Below, piece after piece: positions 1 to 6,533 of a DNA stretch of 12,202 nucleotides. A program made the position numbers and the translations under genes. Source of the DNA: an uncultured Lentisphaeria bacterium (GTDB taxonomy: Bacteria > Verrucomicrobiota > Lentisphaeria > Victivallales > Victivallaceae); assembly GCA_937888615.1 (NCBI GenBank), contig CALABZ010000201.1, forward strand, positions 1 through 12,202. Direction: 5' to 3'. Below the pieces are notes generated by a model. It did no database searches. It saw only the letters and a program-made list of their open reading frames with translations, and was not told the DNA's origin. Positions within the stretch are counted from its first letter, which is position 1; the number at the start of each line of letters is the position of its first letter.

Positions 1-870
1 GGCGGTCGTCGTGGCCGGAACCGGCTGCCCGTGTCCCGCCGGAAGCATGCAGCCCGGCTGGCGGTACGACCAGCGGATTCCCAGATGGTGTCCGTCGAAG
101 GCGTTGGAATCGGACGGGTCGATCAGGCCGAACTCGCCGCCCCGCGCGAATTTTCCGAAACCGCAGACGCTCAGCCCGTTGTCGCCGTATTCGGGCGTGA
201 GTCCGGCGGAGAACAGGTTCGGATTCTCCCCCTCCGCGACATAGGAGGCCTGAAACGCCTTCTTCGTCACGCCGTCGATGAAGAGCGGCGCCGCCGTGGC
301 GTTCTCCCGAACCAGCGCCGTTCCCCCGGCCTTGTCGGTGAAATCGCTTTCGTCGAAGCTCCACCAGTGCGTCGGCGCGAGTTTCGACTCGGAGAACTTG
401 ACGCTCCAGAAGCCCAGCACGACCGGTTCCGCTTCGCCATACTCCGGCGAAACCGTGATCCGGTGAAGATGGTATCCGACGGTCTCCGGCTTGGGCACCT
501 CGAAGTCCAGCGTCGCCGGGCCGTAATGCACCGCGCCCGCCTCCACGCCAAGGTCGAAGCTTTCCGCCGAGAGCTTCCAGCCGGAGTTCGCCGGGTGCGG
601 CGTGACGGTCACTTCCAGCGGAACGTAGTCGTCCGCCTCCGGGTTGACCACCGGATGGCCGTAGACCGCGCCGTCCTCGAGTTTGACGTTGGCGGAAGCG
701 TCGTAATTCGATTCCATGCGCAGATGCGTGGCGGGTTCGGGCCAGACCGGTTTTTCTCCGTCCGCCGCCGTCCAGGTCAGAATCTTTTTAACCGGCAGAT
801 CCGCGCCGGAGCCGGAGAGGAACACCTTCGAAAGAAGCGTCCCCCGGTGTTGGTCAAGATGATGCAGCAT
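1..870 (-). CDS. Tail-tip or fibre protein with LamG-like lectin domain (3' end outside window)
   Basis: An open frame of 290 codons runs from ATG 870 to the left edge without a stop. GGAGG lies six bases before the ATG, which overlaps the end of the upstream fibre gene. The N-terminal part (MLHHLDQHRGTLLSKVFLSG, residues 1-20) leads into beta-rich segments (LEVTVTPHPANSGWKLSAE). From about residue 165 the text THWWSFDESDFTDKAGGTAL, then APLFIDGVTKKAFQ and NGLSVCGFGKFA, has the usual order of a LamG/concanavalin-A-like lectin domain (W-x-F/L-D-E start, then G-x-x-G-x-A-x-x). Such domains bind sugars or proteins and occur in phage receptor-binding proteins. An adhesin or minor tail protein is the most likely role. 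The C-terminus is not in the window. Confidence 0.75.
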   Translation of the reverse strand, partial: MLHHLDQHRGTLLSKVFLSGSGADLPVKKILTWTAADGEKPVWPEPATHLRMESNYDASANVKLEDGAVYGHPVVNPEADDYVPLEVTVTPHPANSGWKLSAESFDLGVEAGAVHYGPATLDFEVPKPETVGYHLHRITVSPEYGEAEPVVLGFWSVKFSESKLAPTHWWSFDESDFTDKAGGTALVRENATAAPLFIDGVTKKAFQASYVAEGENPNLFSAGLTPEYGDNGLSVCGFGKFARGGEFGLIDPSDSNAFDGHHLGIRWSYRQPGCMLPAGHGQPVPATTTA

Positions 871-1291
871 TGCCGTCCTCCGTGAAAATGAAATATTCCG
901 CGTCTCCTGCCGCCGAGCGTTTGCCCCCGGCGAAAAAGAGCAGCATGGCGTGACGCCGCGCCGGATTCGCGTTGCGGAATCCCGCGACCGTGCCGGTCGA
1001 AACGGGTGACACTCCGACCGAAATCGTATTGTCCGTTCGTGAAACGGAGACGCCGTTCCCGGACGCGAGCGTCACGTTCCCGGTCAGTCGGAACTCTCCG
1101 ACGTTGATCGCGGGAAGCGCGGCGTGGGTGTGGTTCAGGGCTGACTTCGCCGCGAGTTCCCTGGAAAGTCCGTGAATGTCCCCGATGGCGTGGAGATGCT
1201 CCTTCGGGGCGATGCCGAGTCCGGCGGCGGTCAGGGTGAACGCGAAGTCCCGGTCCGGATACAGTCCGTTGATGGTGTAAAGCTGTGCCAT
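854..1291 (-). CDS. Short tail-fibre protein with HxH motifs
   Basis: 145 residues; ATG 1291 lies nine bases after the upstream stop with GAGG seven bases before it. It starts with MAQLYTINGLYPDRDFAF, like the beta unit of the preceding fibre, then HLHAIGDIHGLS (residues 32-43) and NHTHAALP (53-60), giving three closely spaced HxH-type sites. A beta segment INVGEFRLTGNVTLASGNGV follows, and the C-terminus (residues 110-140) is a small domain rich in aromatic residues. It looks like a shortened tail-fibre tip. The last 17 bases overlap the start of the next gene, a sign of translational coupling. Confidence 0.76.
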   Translation of the reverse strand: MAQLYTINGLYPDRDFAFTLTAAGLGIAPKEHLHAIGDIHGLSRELAAKSALNHTHAALPAINVGEFRLTGNVTLASGNGVSVSRTDNTISVGVSPVSTGTVAGFRNANPARRHAMLLFFAGGKRSAAGDAEYFIFTEDGNAASS

Positions 1292-1300
1292 GTTTGCGCC

Positions 1301-1798
1301 TCACTCGTGCAGGAACACGACATAGCGGACGCCGGATTCCTTCGCGAAGCCGTCCCATTCCGCCCGCGTCCCGGAAAACACCTTCAAAGGTTCCGGGTTC
1401 GCGGCGTTGGCGTCGGCGACCGACTCCGCCGAATCCTCCGCGAACGGCTCCGTCATCAGGGTTACGACCTGTCCCGAAACCGAAATCAGCATGTTGTCGG
1501 ACGGTTCCAGCGTCAGTTCGCCCGAGACGGTTTCGCCCCCGACGACCACACCCGACACCAGCTCGTGCGTGTGGACGGCGTCGGCCTTGCCGTCAAGCTC
1601 CGCCTGCAGGTTTTCCACGGCGGAGATGTTGTGGTTGTGGATGTTCTCCGCCGCACCGATGCTTTCGGCGGTCACCTCGAAGTTGCCGTTTTCATCCGGC
1701 TGTTCCCCGTTGATCGTGTAGTCGACGGCCTCGGCGGCGGAACCGGCTCCGTCGGATTCCCGGAGCTGTCCGAGAACGGGATCGTATTTTGTATCCAT
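1301..1798 (-). CDS. Short tail-fibre protein with HxH motifs
   Basis: 165 residues; ATG 1798 directly follows the upstream stop and has GGAGG five bases before it. The N-terminus MDTKYDPVLGQLRESD is an attachment-type segment I remember from fibres of this kind. A beta unit YTINGEQPDENGNFEVTAES (residues 27-46) is followed by IGAAENIHNHNISAVENLQA (47-66) and KADAVHTHEL (71-80), with HNH and HTH triplets. In T4 gp37 such HxH motifs bind iron along the axis of the trimeric tip. The C-terminal part (GTRAEWDGFAKESGVRYVVF) looks like a small capping domain. It is probably a trimeric fibre segment assembled with the neighbouring short fibres. Confidence 0.78.
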   Translation of the reverse strand: MDTKYDPVLGQLRESDGAGSAAEAVDYTINGEQPDENGNFEVTAESIGAAENIHNHNISAVENLQAELDGKADAVHTHELVSGVVVGGETVSGELTLEPSDNMLISVSGQVVTLMTEPFAEDSAESVADANAANPEPLKVFSGTRAEWDGFAKESGVRYVVFLHE

Positions 1799-2041
1799 TC
1801 ACACCTCCAGTGTCCGGTTGATCGGGACGTAGACGAGGCTTTCGCGGTCGGCCCACGCCCCGTAGGCCCATTCTACGACGGTTTCGGCGGCGGTCTTGGT
1901 GACGCGGTGGATCGGGCGGAGCGGCGCGTCGTCGAAACAGATGTAGGTCACTCCCTCCGTCTCGGCCACCCGGTAGGGCTGAAGCATGCGGCGATGGAAA
2001 TATTCGCTCGTCGCCTCGAAGCCGTATTGGTCAATCTGCAT
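1799..2041 (-). CDS. Small conserved-looking tail-operon protein, unknown function
   Basis: 80 residues, ATG 2041 with AGGAG seven bases upstream, overlapping the end of the heptosyltransferase gene by 11 bases. The sequence (MQIDQYGFEATSEYFHRRML, then VTYICFDDAPLRPIHRV and AWADRESLVYVPINRTLEV) is compact, mixed alpha/beta and shows no signal, membrane segment or catalytic motif. I do not recognise the family. The context, between the heptosyltransferase and two short fibre genes with direct contact to the next ATG, suggests a fibre-assembly or connector protein, but an accessory factor for the glycosylation pair is equally possible. Confidence 0.68.
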   Translation of the reverse strand: MQIDQYGFEATSEYFHRRMLQPYRVAETEGVTYICFDDAPLRPIHRVTKTAAETVVEWAYGAWADRESLVYVPINRTLEV

Positions 2042-3281
2042 GGTTTTTCTCCTGAATTTTTCTGATCTGGGCGATCACCATTTTCGATGTGATTGCTTTC
2101 GTGCATTCGAACTTGTCCCGGGCCTCCTTTTTTCGGGGGCACCACAGGAAGTCGAAGTGGTTGAACTCGCAGCGCGTGTCGTTCCAGCAGCCGTGGCAGA
2201 CGGTCGAGTTCTGGACGCGGTACGGCGTTTCAAATTCGTTCACCGGGTCGGTGAAGCCCGAAATCAGGATCACCGGAACCCGGCAACACCACGCCAGCCA
2301 GGAGAGGCCCGACGAAAGCCCGATGAACATGTCCGCGCTCTTGATGAGATCGATCCGTTCCTGCAGCGGCAAATCGCCGGTGAAATCCTCCGCGCCGTAG
2401 GGAATGTGGTTCCACGTGTAGTCCGTGCCGTATTCGGTCATGCGGTCGACGCAGAGGACGCGATACCCTTGCGATTTCAGGTAGGCGACGACCTCGCGCC
2501 AGCCGGAGGGATGGTTCCAGTATTTGCATTGGGAACTTGCCTGCGCCGCGATGACCGCATATTTTTCCTTGATCCGCCGTTCCGCCGAGAGATTGACGCG
2601 GGGCGGCATGTCGGCGAGGTCGTCGACGCCGAGGATATGGCCCGCCGTCCGATGCAAGCCGACTTGCCTGAAGTCGAACGGCTGGTGATCCGTGTTCCCG
2701 CCGAAGAACAGCCCGAGATTGTAAGTCGCATACGGCTTCAGCGTTGCCGCCTCGTCCTTCGTGACGAACGCGATGTCCGGATACTGCGCCCGAAAGAGGT
2801 CGGCGATCTCGGGAGCCATCGAACAGGACAGCTTGCAGTCGTGCTTCTGCCGGAAGCGTTCGACGAAGCTGAACCACGCGATGGTGTCGCCCAACGCCCC
2901 GACCGGAAGCTGGATCAGCACCTCCTTGTCGGAGAGGTCGAGATCGTGTCTGAAAACCGGTTCCTTGAGATCGTCCTTCCGGTAGATTTCGAGGCCAAAA
3001 CGGATAAAGAATTTCTTCACGCTCTCGACCGTGCATCCCGGTTTCACATCCATCGAGTACAGCAGACAGTCCGTGTCGAGATCCCTGAAAACACAGCGAT
3101 ACTCGCCCGTTTCCGGGAAACGGACGCGAAGCCCATGGTTGAAGTCGAAGCGGACGCCTTCGACCGCCTCCAGTGTCGGAGCTTCCGGCGGAAACGCGAA
3201 AGTCGGCTCCTTCGGCGGTTCGGCTTGAGCCGGAAGCGGGGCGTCCGCCACCGACTCGCATTTGATACTGAAATCAGACAT
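2031..3281 (-). CDS. Autotransporter-type protein O-heptosyltransferase (Aah/TibC family)
   Basis: 416 residues; ATG 3281 overlaps the end of the repeat-protein gene by eight bases and has a strong AGGAGG (3293-3298), although 11 bases away. The N-terminal domain includes RFDFNHGLRVRFPETGEYR (residues 44-62). The GT-B glycosyltransferase part has GALGDTIAW (128-136), whose Asp matches the catalytic position known in this family, and a C-terminal donor-binding domain with SGWREVVAYLKSQGYRVLCV (259-278), IPYGAEDFTGDLPL (293-306) and IGLSSGLSWLAW (320-331). Then follow LISGFTDPVNEF and a four-cysteine set C362, C365, C381, C393 (CHGC...LWCP...FEC), which corresponds to the iron-binding cysteines of TibC. 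The known reaction transfers heptose from ADP-heptose to Ser of AIDA-type repeats in the cytoplasm. The donor must come from host LPS-core metabolism; no synthesis genes are present here. Confidence 0.92.
   Translation of the reverse strand: MSDFSIKCESVADAPLPAQAEPPKEPTFAFPPEAPTLEAVEGVRFDFNHGLRVRFPETGEYRCVFRDLDTDCLLYSMDVKPGCTVESVKKFFIRFGLEIYRKDDLKEPVFRHDLDLSDKEVLIQLPVGALGDTIAWFSFVERFRQKHDCKLSCSMAPEIADLFRAQYPDIAFVTKDEAATLKPYATYNLGLFFGGNTDHQPFDFRQVGLHRTAGHILGVDDLADMPPRVNLSAERRIKEKYAVIAAQASSQCKYWNHPSGWREVVAYLKSQGYRVLCVDRMTEYGTDYTWNHIPYGAEDFTGDLPLQERIDLIKSADMFIGLSSGLSWLAWCCRVPVILISGFTDPVNEFETPYRVQNSTVCHGCWNDTRCEFNHFDFLWCPRKKEARDKFECTKAITSKMVIAQIRKIQEKNHAD
2103..2198 (-). other. Predicted iron-binding four-cysteine motif of the heptosyltransferase
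   Basis: This stretch encodes residues 362-393 with the pattern C-x2-C-x15-C-x11-C (CHGC, LWCP, FEC). Aah/TibC-type enzymes hold an iron ion with four cysteines in this part of the chain and assemble as large dodecameric rings. All four are kept here, which supports a working enzyme rather than a decayed copy. Confidence 0.75.
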
Positions 3282-4971
3282 ATTCGATATATCCTCCTGT
3301 TTCAACGGTTATGTTCGCCCCGGCGGAGCTGGTTACGGCAAAGGCCGAAGCCCCGCTTGCCACAAAAAACAGCCCTCCTGAATCGACCGTGACGCTGGTC
3401 GCGTAATTGTAGCGTGAAAGATAGAAACTCCCGCCATCCGACACCGCAACATTCGTCGCATGGCATTGGCTTGAGTGCATCCACATCACCGCACCGGACT
3501 GTATTTGCAGATCGTTGACGGAACAGAAATTCGACATCCAAAGACTTCCTCCGAGAACCACGGATGTGAATCCGCAGTAACCGCCGAAGTTAGCCGAGCC
3601 GTTTCCGATGCTCACGTTGGAAACCTGGCACATGGAATAAACTTCCAGCCGTCCGCCGTCCAACACGTTGACGCCGTCCACTTCGCAGTTCTGCGAGATG
3701 TGGAGACTCCCGCCGCTCGACACGTTGAAGTCGCGTCCGGAACAGGCGTAGCGCAAGTAGCACCACGCGCTCGTGTCTGCCACCGTCACATGTGTTCCGC
3801 CGCACCCGTTGGAAAACATCTGCCAGCCGGAGACGTTGACCGACGTCATCTGTCCGCCGTAGGAGCAGAAGCACGAACCGCCTTTTTCGACGGTGGCGCT
3901 GACCGCCCGTCCGAAGTTCGTGACATAAAGCCAGCCGGAACTGCAAACCGTGGTGCGGATTGCCGTGCCGAAAAAGTCCGCAAACTGGCTGCCATAACTG
4001 TCGACCATGGTGTCCATCGCCCGTCCGCTGGAGAAAATCCGCTGGTAACCCTGCGAGAAAATCGTGTTGTACTGCGCCACCGCTCCGAACGAGACGAACT
4101 GGCTTCCGCCGGAACTCATAACCGTGCTGAGTGCGCTGGCGTAATAGTAGAGCTGCTGATCCATTCCACCGGCAAGGACATAATTGCAGGCCGTGCCGTT
4201 GGATAGATAGAAACTCCCGAACTGGTTCGACCCGGTTACCACCGTTTCCGAATCATGCCCCCAGACGCCGTGATTGACCCGGCCGCCTAATCCCACGGCG
4301 ACATCATAGCATTTACCGCCGGAAGAAACGCCGAGATAAGCGCCGGACATGACGGTGGTATGTGAGAGATTGACGCCGCTGTAACACCAAAAACTTGCGT
4401 TCGGCGTAATCGTCGTATGGAGAACCTGCACCCCGGAGGACTGCCCCGCGTTGAAATCCGCTCCGCTGGAAACGACCGTGCTGTCGAATGTGACGCTTGT
4501 TCCCTGACCGTAAAGCCCTCCGCCGTAGGAAACGTGAAATCCAGAAATTTTTGCATTGGAATACGCATAAACTCTTCCATAGGAATGGACGTTTCCGCCG
4601 TCTGCCGAACCACCCGGACTCACATACAACTGCCCGGAAAAGTTGAGTTCGGTGTCGACCGCCGTCCCGCCGGAACTCACATAAATTCTGCCGTTGCTGT
4701 TGACAACAGTGCTGGAAACCATGCCACCGTCCTGAACAAAAATGCTTCCTCCGTAATTGACGGTGGTGCGGACGGCGACTCCGGCGCTTGAGACTTCCAT
4801 CCGGCTGACATTGCTGGAAACGAGATACCGCCCCTGCATCGTCATGCAGCTTTGGTTGCACGAACCGTTCCGCAAGAAAGTGAAAACGCCGCGCGTTCCG
4901 TAAACCGCCCGGTTCGGGTCAATCACCGTCGCGCCCGCCGCCATCCTGTTATATTGATAAGGAATCAGCAT
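3274..4971 (-). CDS. AIDA-type strand-loop-strand repeat protein, probable tail fibre/tip and heptosylation substrate
   Basis: 565 residues. ATG 4971 is chosen over GTG 4977 because GAGG lies seven bases upstream of the ATG but only one base from the GTG. After a short unique N-terminus (MLIPYQYNRMAAGATVIDP and GTRGVFTFLRNG) the chain is almost wholly repeats of about 20-21 residues of the form VxSGGxxxVSxGGxAxxTxV, for example INGR-like NSNGRIYVSSGGTAVDTELN. These match AIDA/TibA-type autotransporter passenger repeats, which fold as a right-handed beta-helix and carry heptose on Ser residues at the turns. There is no signal peptide, no C-terminal beta-barrel and no linker, and about 16 cysteines are scattered through the repeats, so it is not a standard autotransporter. 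The next gene is an Aah/TibC-like heptosyltransferase. A fibre role is inferred from operon position. Confidence 0.85.
   Translation of the reverse strand: MLIPYQYNRMAAGATVIDPNRAVYGTRGVFTFLRNGSCNQSCMTMQGRYLVSSNVSRMEVSSAGVAVRTTVNYGGSIFVQDGGMVSSTVVNSNGRIYVSSGGTAVDTELNFSGQLYVSPGGSADGGNVHSYGRVYAYSNAKISGFHVSYGGGLYGQGTSVTFDSTVVSSGADFNAGQSSGVQVLHTTITPNASFWCYSGVNLSHTTVMSGAYLGVSSGGKCYDVAVGLGGRVNHGVWGHDSETVVTGSNQFGSFYLSNGTACNYVLAGGMDQQLYYYASALSTVMSSGGSQFVSFGAVAQYNTIFSQGYQRIFSSGRAMDTMVDSYGSQFADFFGTAIRTTVCSSGWLYVTNFGRAVSATVEKGGSCFCSYGGQMTSVNVSGWQMFSNGCGGTHVTVADTSAWCYLRYACSGRDFNVSSGGSLHISQNCEVDGVNVLDGGRLEVYSMCQVSNVSIGNGSANFGGYCGFTSVVLGGSLWMSNFCSVNDLQIQSGAVMWMHSSQCHATNVAVSDGGSFYLSRYNYATSVTVDSGGLFFVASGASAFAVTSSAGANITVETGGYIEYV
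3277..4839 (-). repeat. Protein-level tandem AIDA-type repeats (about 20-21 codons per unit)
   Basis: From about residue 45 to the C-terminus of the 565-residue protein, imperfect units of about 20-21 codons follow one another, each with a strand, an SGG/NGG/YGG-type turn and a second strand ending in a T-x-V or V-x-V pattern. The repeats are clear in protein but diverged in DNA; I see no long identical DNA copies, so recent slippage or recombination is unlikely. The turn serines are the expected O-heptosylation sites by analogy with AIDA-I and TibA. Confidence 0.78.
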
Positions 4972-4973
4972 GG

Positions 4974-6425
4974 TCACGCCTCATACGAATAGGCGTAGTT
5001 CGCCTGATAGCGGACATTGTTCACCGCACCGGATTTGTAGAGGGCGCGGATCACGAACACGTGACAGGTGGCGTTGCCGTTCACCAACTCGAGCGTTTCC
5101 GGGATGTTGACGCCCACCATGGAGCAGTTGACGCTCCCGACCGAAACGCCGGTTACTTGCGCCGAACAAAGTATGTGGTATTCCCATGTCAGCAGAATCC
5201 CGTCGGGAACGGAATAAGCAGAGCCGCCGTTTTCCGTCTGGATTGCGGTGAATTCCAACTCAATCGTGCCGCTGGAATTGGAGGAGGTGTTCCGCAGAAC
5301 CGGACTGTCGAGATAGAGCGTTTTCGGATTGGAGGCAGAATACACTTTCTGGTATACCGGGTTGGAGATGTCCGCCATCGCATGCTCATGTGCCGCAGGA
5401 GCAAAGGTTGACGGCTTCCCGGTCACACCGCTCCATGGAACCGCGTCCGCGTTGGCGGCGTGGTCGGCTTCCTCCGCCGAATCGACTTTGCCATCGACGT
5501 CGGCGTCGTAGACGCTCTTCACCATGTCTCCGACGCCGATTCCGTCGTCGCCGATGTATTTTACCCAGACCGCCTCCGCGAAATCCTCGGAGGCCGGATT
5601 CTCTATCTCCTCTGAGACGTGAATTTCCGCCCGGAATTTCAGTCCGTTGGCCGGCGAGAGTGAAAAGCCCGTCCCTGCCGAATCCGAAGCATATGCCACA
5701 TAACAGAACGAATCCGTACCGGGATCGCCTTGCGGTCCGACCACCAGCCCGATGGCCGCGCTCCATACCGCGTTGACGCTGTTGGCGGAGCGTACGCGGA
5801 TGAACCGGTCGGCGGCGGTTTGGGCATCGTGCCACAGTGTCGCGCCGTCGACCGAATACTGGACGGCGATTCCAGCCGCGATCAGCGCGTTGACCTGGGC
5901 TGCGGTCAGGTAGTCGGGATCAACCGGCGTCGGATTCCCGATGGAGGTGATCCGGTTGCGCACGGTGAAATTCTCTACCTGCAGGATGAACACCTGACTG
6001 CCGTTGGCGTCGAATCCGACCAGTTCCCCGGCGAGGCCTGACTTGCTTTTCTCCGTGCCGAGCCACGCCGCCAGCTCCGCCGTATTCATCCCGGACATCG
6101 GAATGGAAATTTCGGTGTAGCTGATCTCCTCGCCGTCGATGCTTTCGGTGACGGACGCGACCGCGATGTCGCCGTTGTCCCCGACGAGCTTGTATGCGGT
6201 GGACTCGTTGAAATCATTGTCCATCGCCCATTGCCAGGAGACGATGTTGGCGAATGCGGACGGCGGATAAGCGTCCGTGCCGTCGCGGCTGGCGAAAAGC
6301 CGCATCTTGAGACAGGCCGCGACGCCGCGCACCAGCGTGGGCGGAGTGACGGTCTTCGCGTTGGCGTAGTCCTTGACCACGCCGAGCGTCTCGTTCGCCG
6401 CGACATAAAAAGTGGTATTCTGCAT
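4974..6425 (-). CDS. Tail fibre protein with N-terminal anchor, collagen-like and HxH segments
   Basis: 483 residues. ATG 6425 is chosen because AAGGA precedes it; an in-frame ATG 25 codons upstream would run into the divergent promoter. Residues about 1-160 form an anchor-like domain (VSWQWAMDNDFNESTAYKL, then IQ/ENFTVRNRI-type ending) of a kind I remember on phage fibres. Next come a linker with PDYLTAAQVNALIAAGIAVQ (residues 170-189), a short collagen-like GPQGDPGTDS (230-239), an EF-hand-like loop DADVDGKVDSAE (307-318), the fibre phrase VPWSGVTGKPSTF (329-341) and HEHAMADI (346-353). The C-terminal about 125 residues are beta-rich and likely form the exposed tip. Trimerisation is expected from the family. 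It is the first fibre gene after the plus-strand toxin-antitoxin insert and is followed two bases later by the AIDA-repeat gene. Confidence 0.85.
   Translation of the reverse strand: MQNTTFYVAANETLGVVKDYANAKTVTPPTLVRGVAACLKMRLFASRDGTDAYPPSAFANIVSWQWAMDNDFNESTAYKLVGDNGDIAVASVTESIDGEEISYTEISIPMSGMNTAELAAWLGTEKSKSGLAGELVGFDANGSQVFILQVENFTVRNRITSIGNPTPVDPDYLTAAQVNALIAAGIAVQYSVDGATLWHDAQTAADRFIRVRSANSVNAVWSAAIGLVVGPQGDPGTDSFCYVAYASDSAGTGFSLSPANGLKFRAEIHVSEEIENPASEDFAEAVWVKYIGDDGIGVGDMVKSVYDADVDGKVDSAEEADHAANADAVPWSGVTGKPSTFAPAAHEHAMADISNPVYQKVYSASNPKTLYLDSPVLRNTSSNSSGTIELEFTAIQTENGGSAYSVPDGILLTWEYHILCSAQVTGVSVGSVNCSMVGVNIPETLELVNGNATCHVFVIRALYKSGAVNNVRYQANYAYSYEA
5472..5507 (-). other. EF-hand/dockerin-like calcium loop inside the tail fibre
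   Basis: These codons give DADVDGKVDSAE (residues 307-318 of the 483-residue fibre), with acidic residues at loop positions 1, 3, 5, 9 and 12 and Gly at 6, as in canonical EF-hand and dockerin loops. It lies just before the VPWSGVTGKP fibre phrase. Calcium binding is an inference from the pattern; related fibre linkers often keep only part of it. Confidence 0.5.
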
Positions 6426-6463
6426 CAGAATTCCTTGTTTTAGAGATTTTTTCTGAAAAACAT

Positions 6464-6492
6464 TTGCAAAAGTGCTTCCAGGGAAGTATATT
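6464..6492 (+). promoter_or_regulatory. Predicted sigma70-type promoter of the toxin-antitoxin module
   Basis: A -35-like TTGCAA (6464-6469) is followed after exactly 17 bases by a -10-like TATATT (6487-6492), which matches five of six TATAAT positions. Transcription would start near 6499, about 35 bases before the toxin ATG at 6534. The spacer holds a short inverted repeat, CTTCC-AG-GGAAG (6475-6486). The surrounding 6426-6533 is AT-rich compared with the flanking tail genes. No equally good promoter is visible on the opposite strand for the fibre genes. Confidence 0.55.
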
Positions 6493-6496
6493 TTCA

Positions 6497-6522
6497 GCAA
6501 ATACCACTATGGAAGTATTTGC
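6497..6522. promoter_or_regulatory. Predicted autoregulatory operator: perfect 8-bp inverted repeat over the start site
   Basis: GCAAATAC (6497-6504) and GTATTTGC (6515-6522) are perfect inverted copies separated by ten bases. The pair lies between the -10 element and the toxin ribosome-binding site (AAGGAG, 6523-6528) and covers the expected transcription start, so a bound dimer should block expression. GGAAGTAT occurs at 6482-6489 and again at 6511-6518, giving a second repeated unit over the -10 element and the operator. Spaced half-sites of this type fit dimers of XRE-type regulators; the likely ligand is the helix-turn-helix protein encoded at 7192-7860. Binding itself is inferred. Confidence 0.55.
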
Positions 6523-6533
6523 AAGGAGCGTTT

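Noticed and set aside
31..885. Long plus-strand open frame opposite the LamG-like gene
   Set aside because: It is the antisense of a well-supported minus-strand gene with a ribosome-binding site; its protein is Arg-rich and without recognisable pattern, as expected for a shadow frame in GC-rich DNA.
1986..3392. 468-codon plus-strand frame opposite the heptosyltransferase
   Set aside because: The minus strand has clear family motifs over the same length. The plus-strand product is Arg/Val/Asp-rich low-complexity sequence typical of an antisense frame.
3277..4839. Repeat region as a CRISPR array, minisatellite or target of a diversity-generating retroelement
   Set aside because: Repeats exist at protein level but DNA copies are diverged and code continuously; no identical direct repeats with spacers, no template-repeat copy and no reverse transcriptase are visible.
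3274..4977. Repeat protein as a classical autotransporter adhesin of the host chromosome
   Set aside because: No signal peptide, no beta-barrel, high cysteine content, and phage fibre genes directly on both sides of the repeat/transferase pair.
6446..6461. T-run followed by A-run (TTTTTTCTGAAAAA) as a terminator or hairpin
   Set aside because: The stem would be only A-T pairs with no GC part and it lies at the 5' side of both divergent genes, so a rho-independent terminator is unlikely.
6426..6533. Minus-strand promoter for the fibre genes
   Set aside because: A TATACT hexamer is present on the minus strand, but no reasonable -35 element lies 16-18 bases upstream of it. I could not support a promoter, though one cannot be excluded if a phage-specific factor is used.
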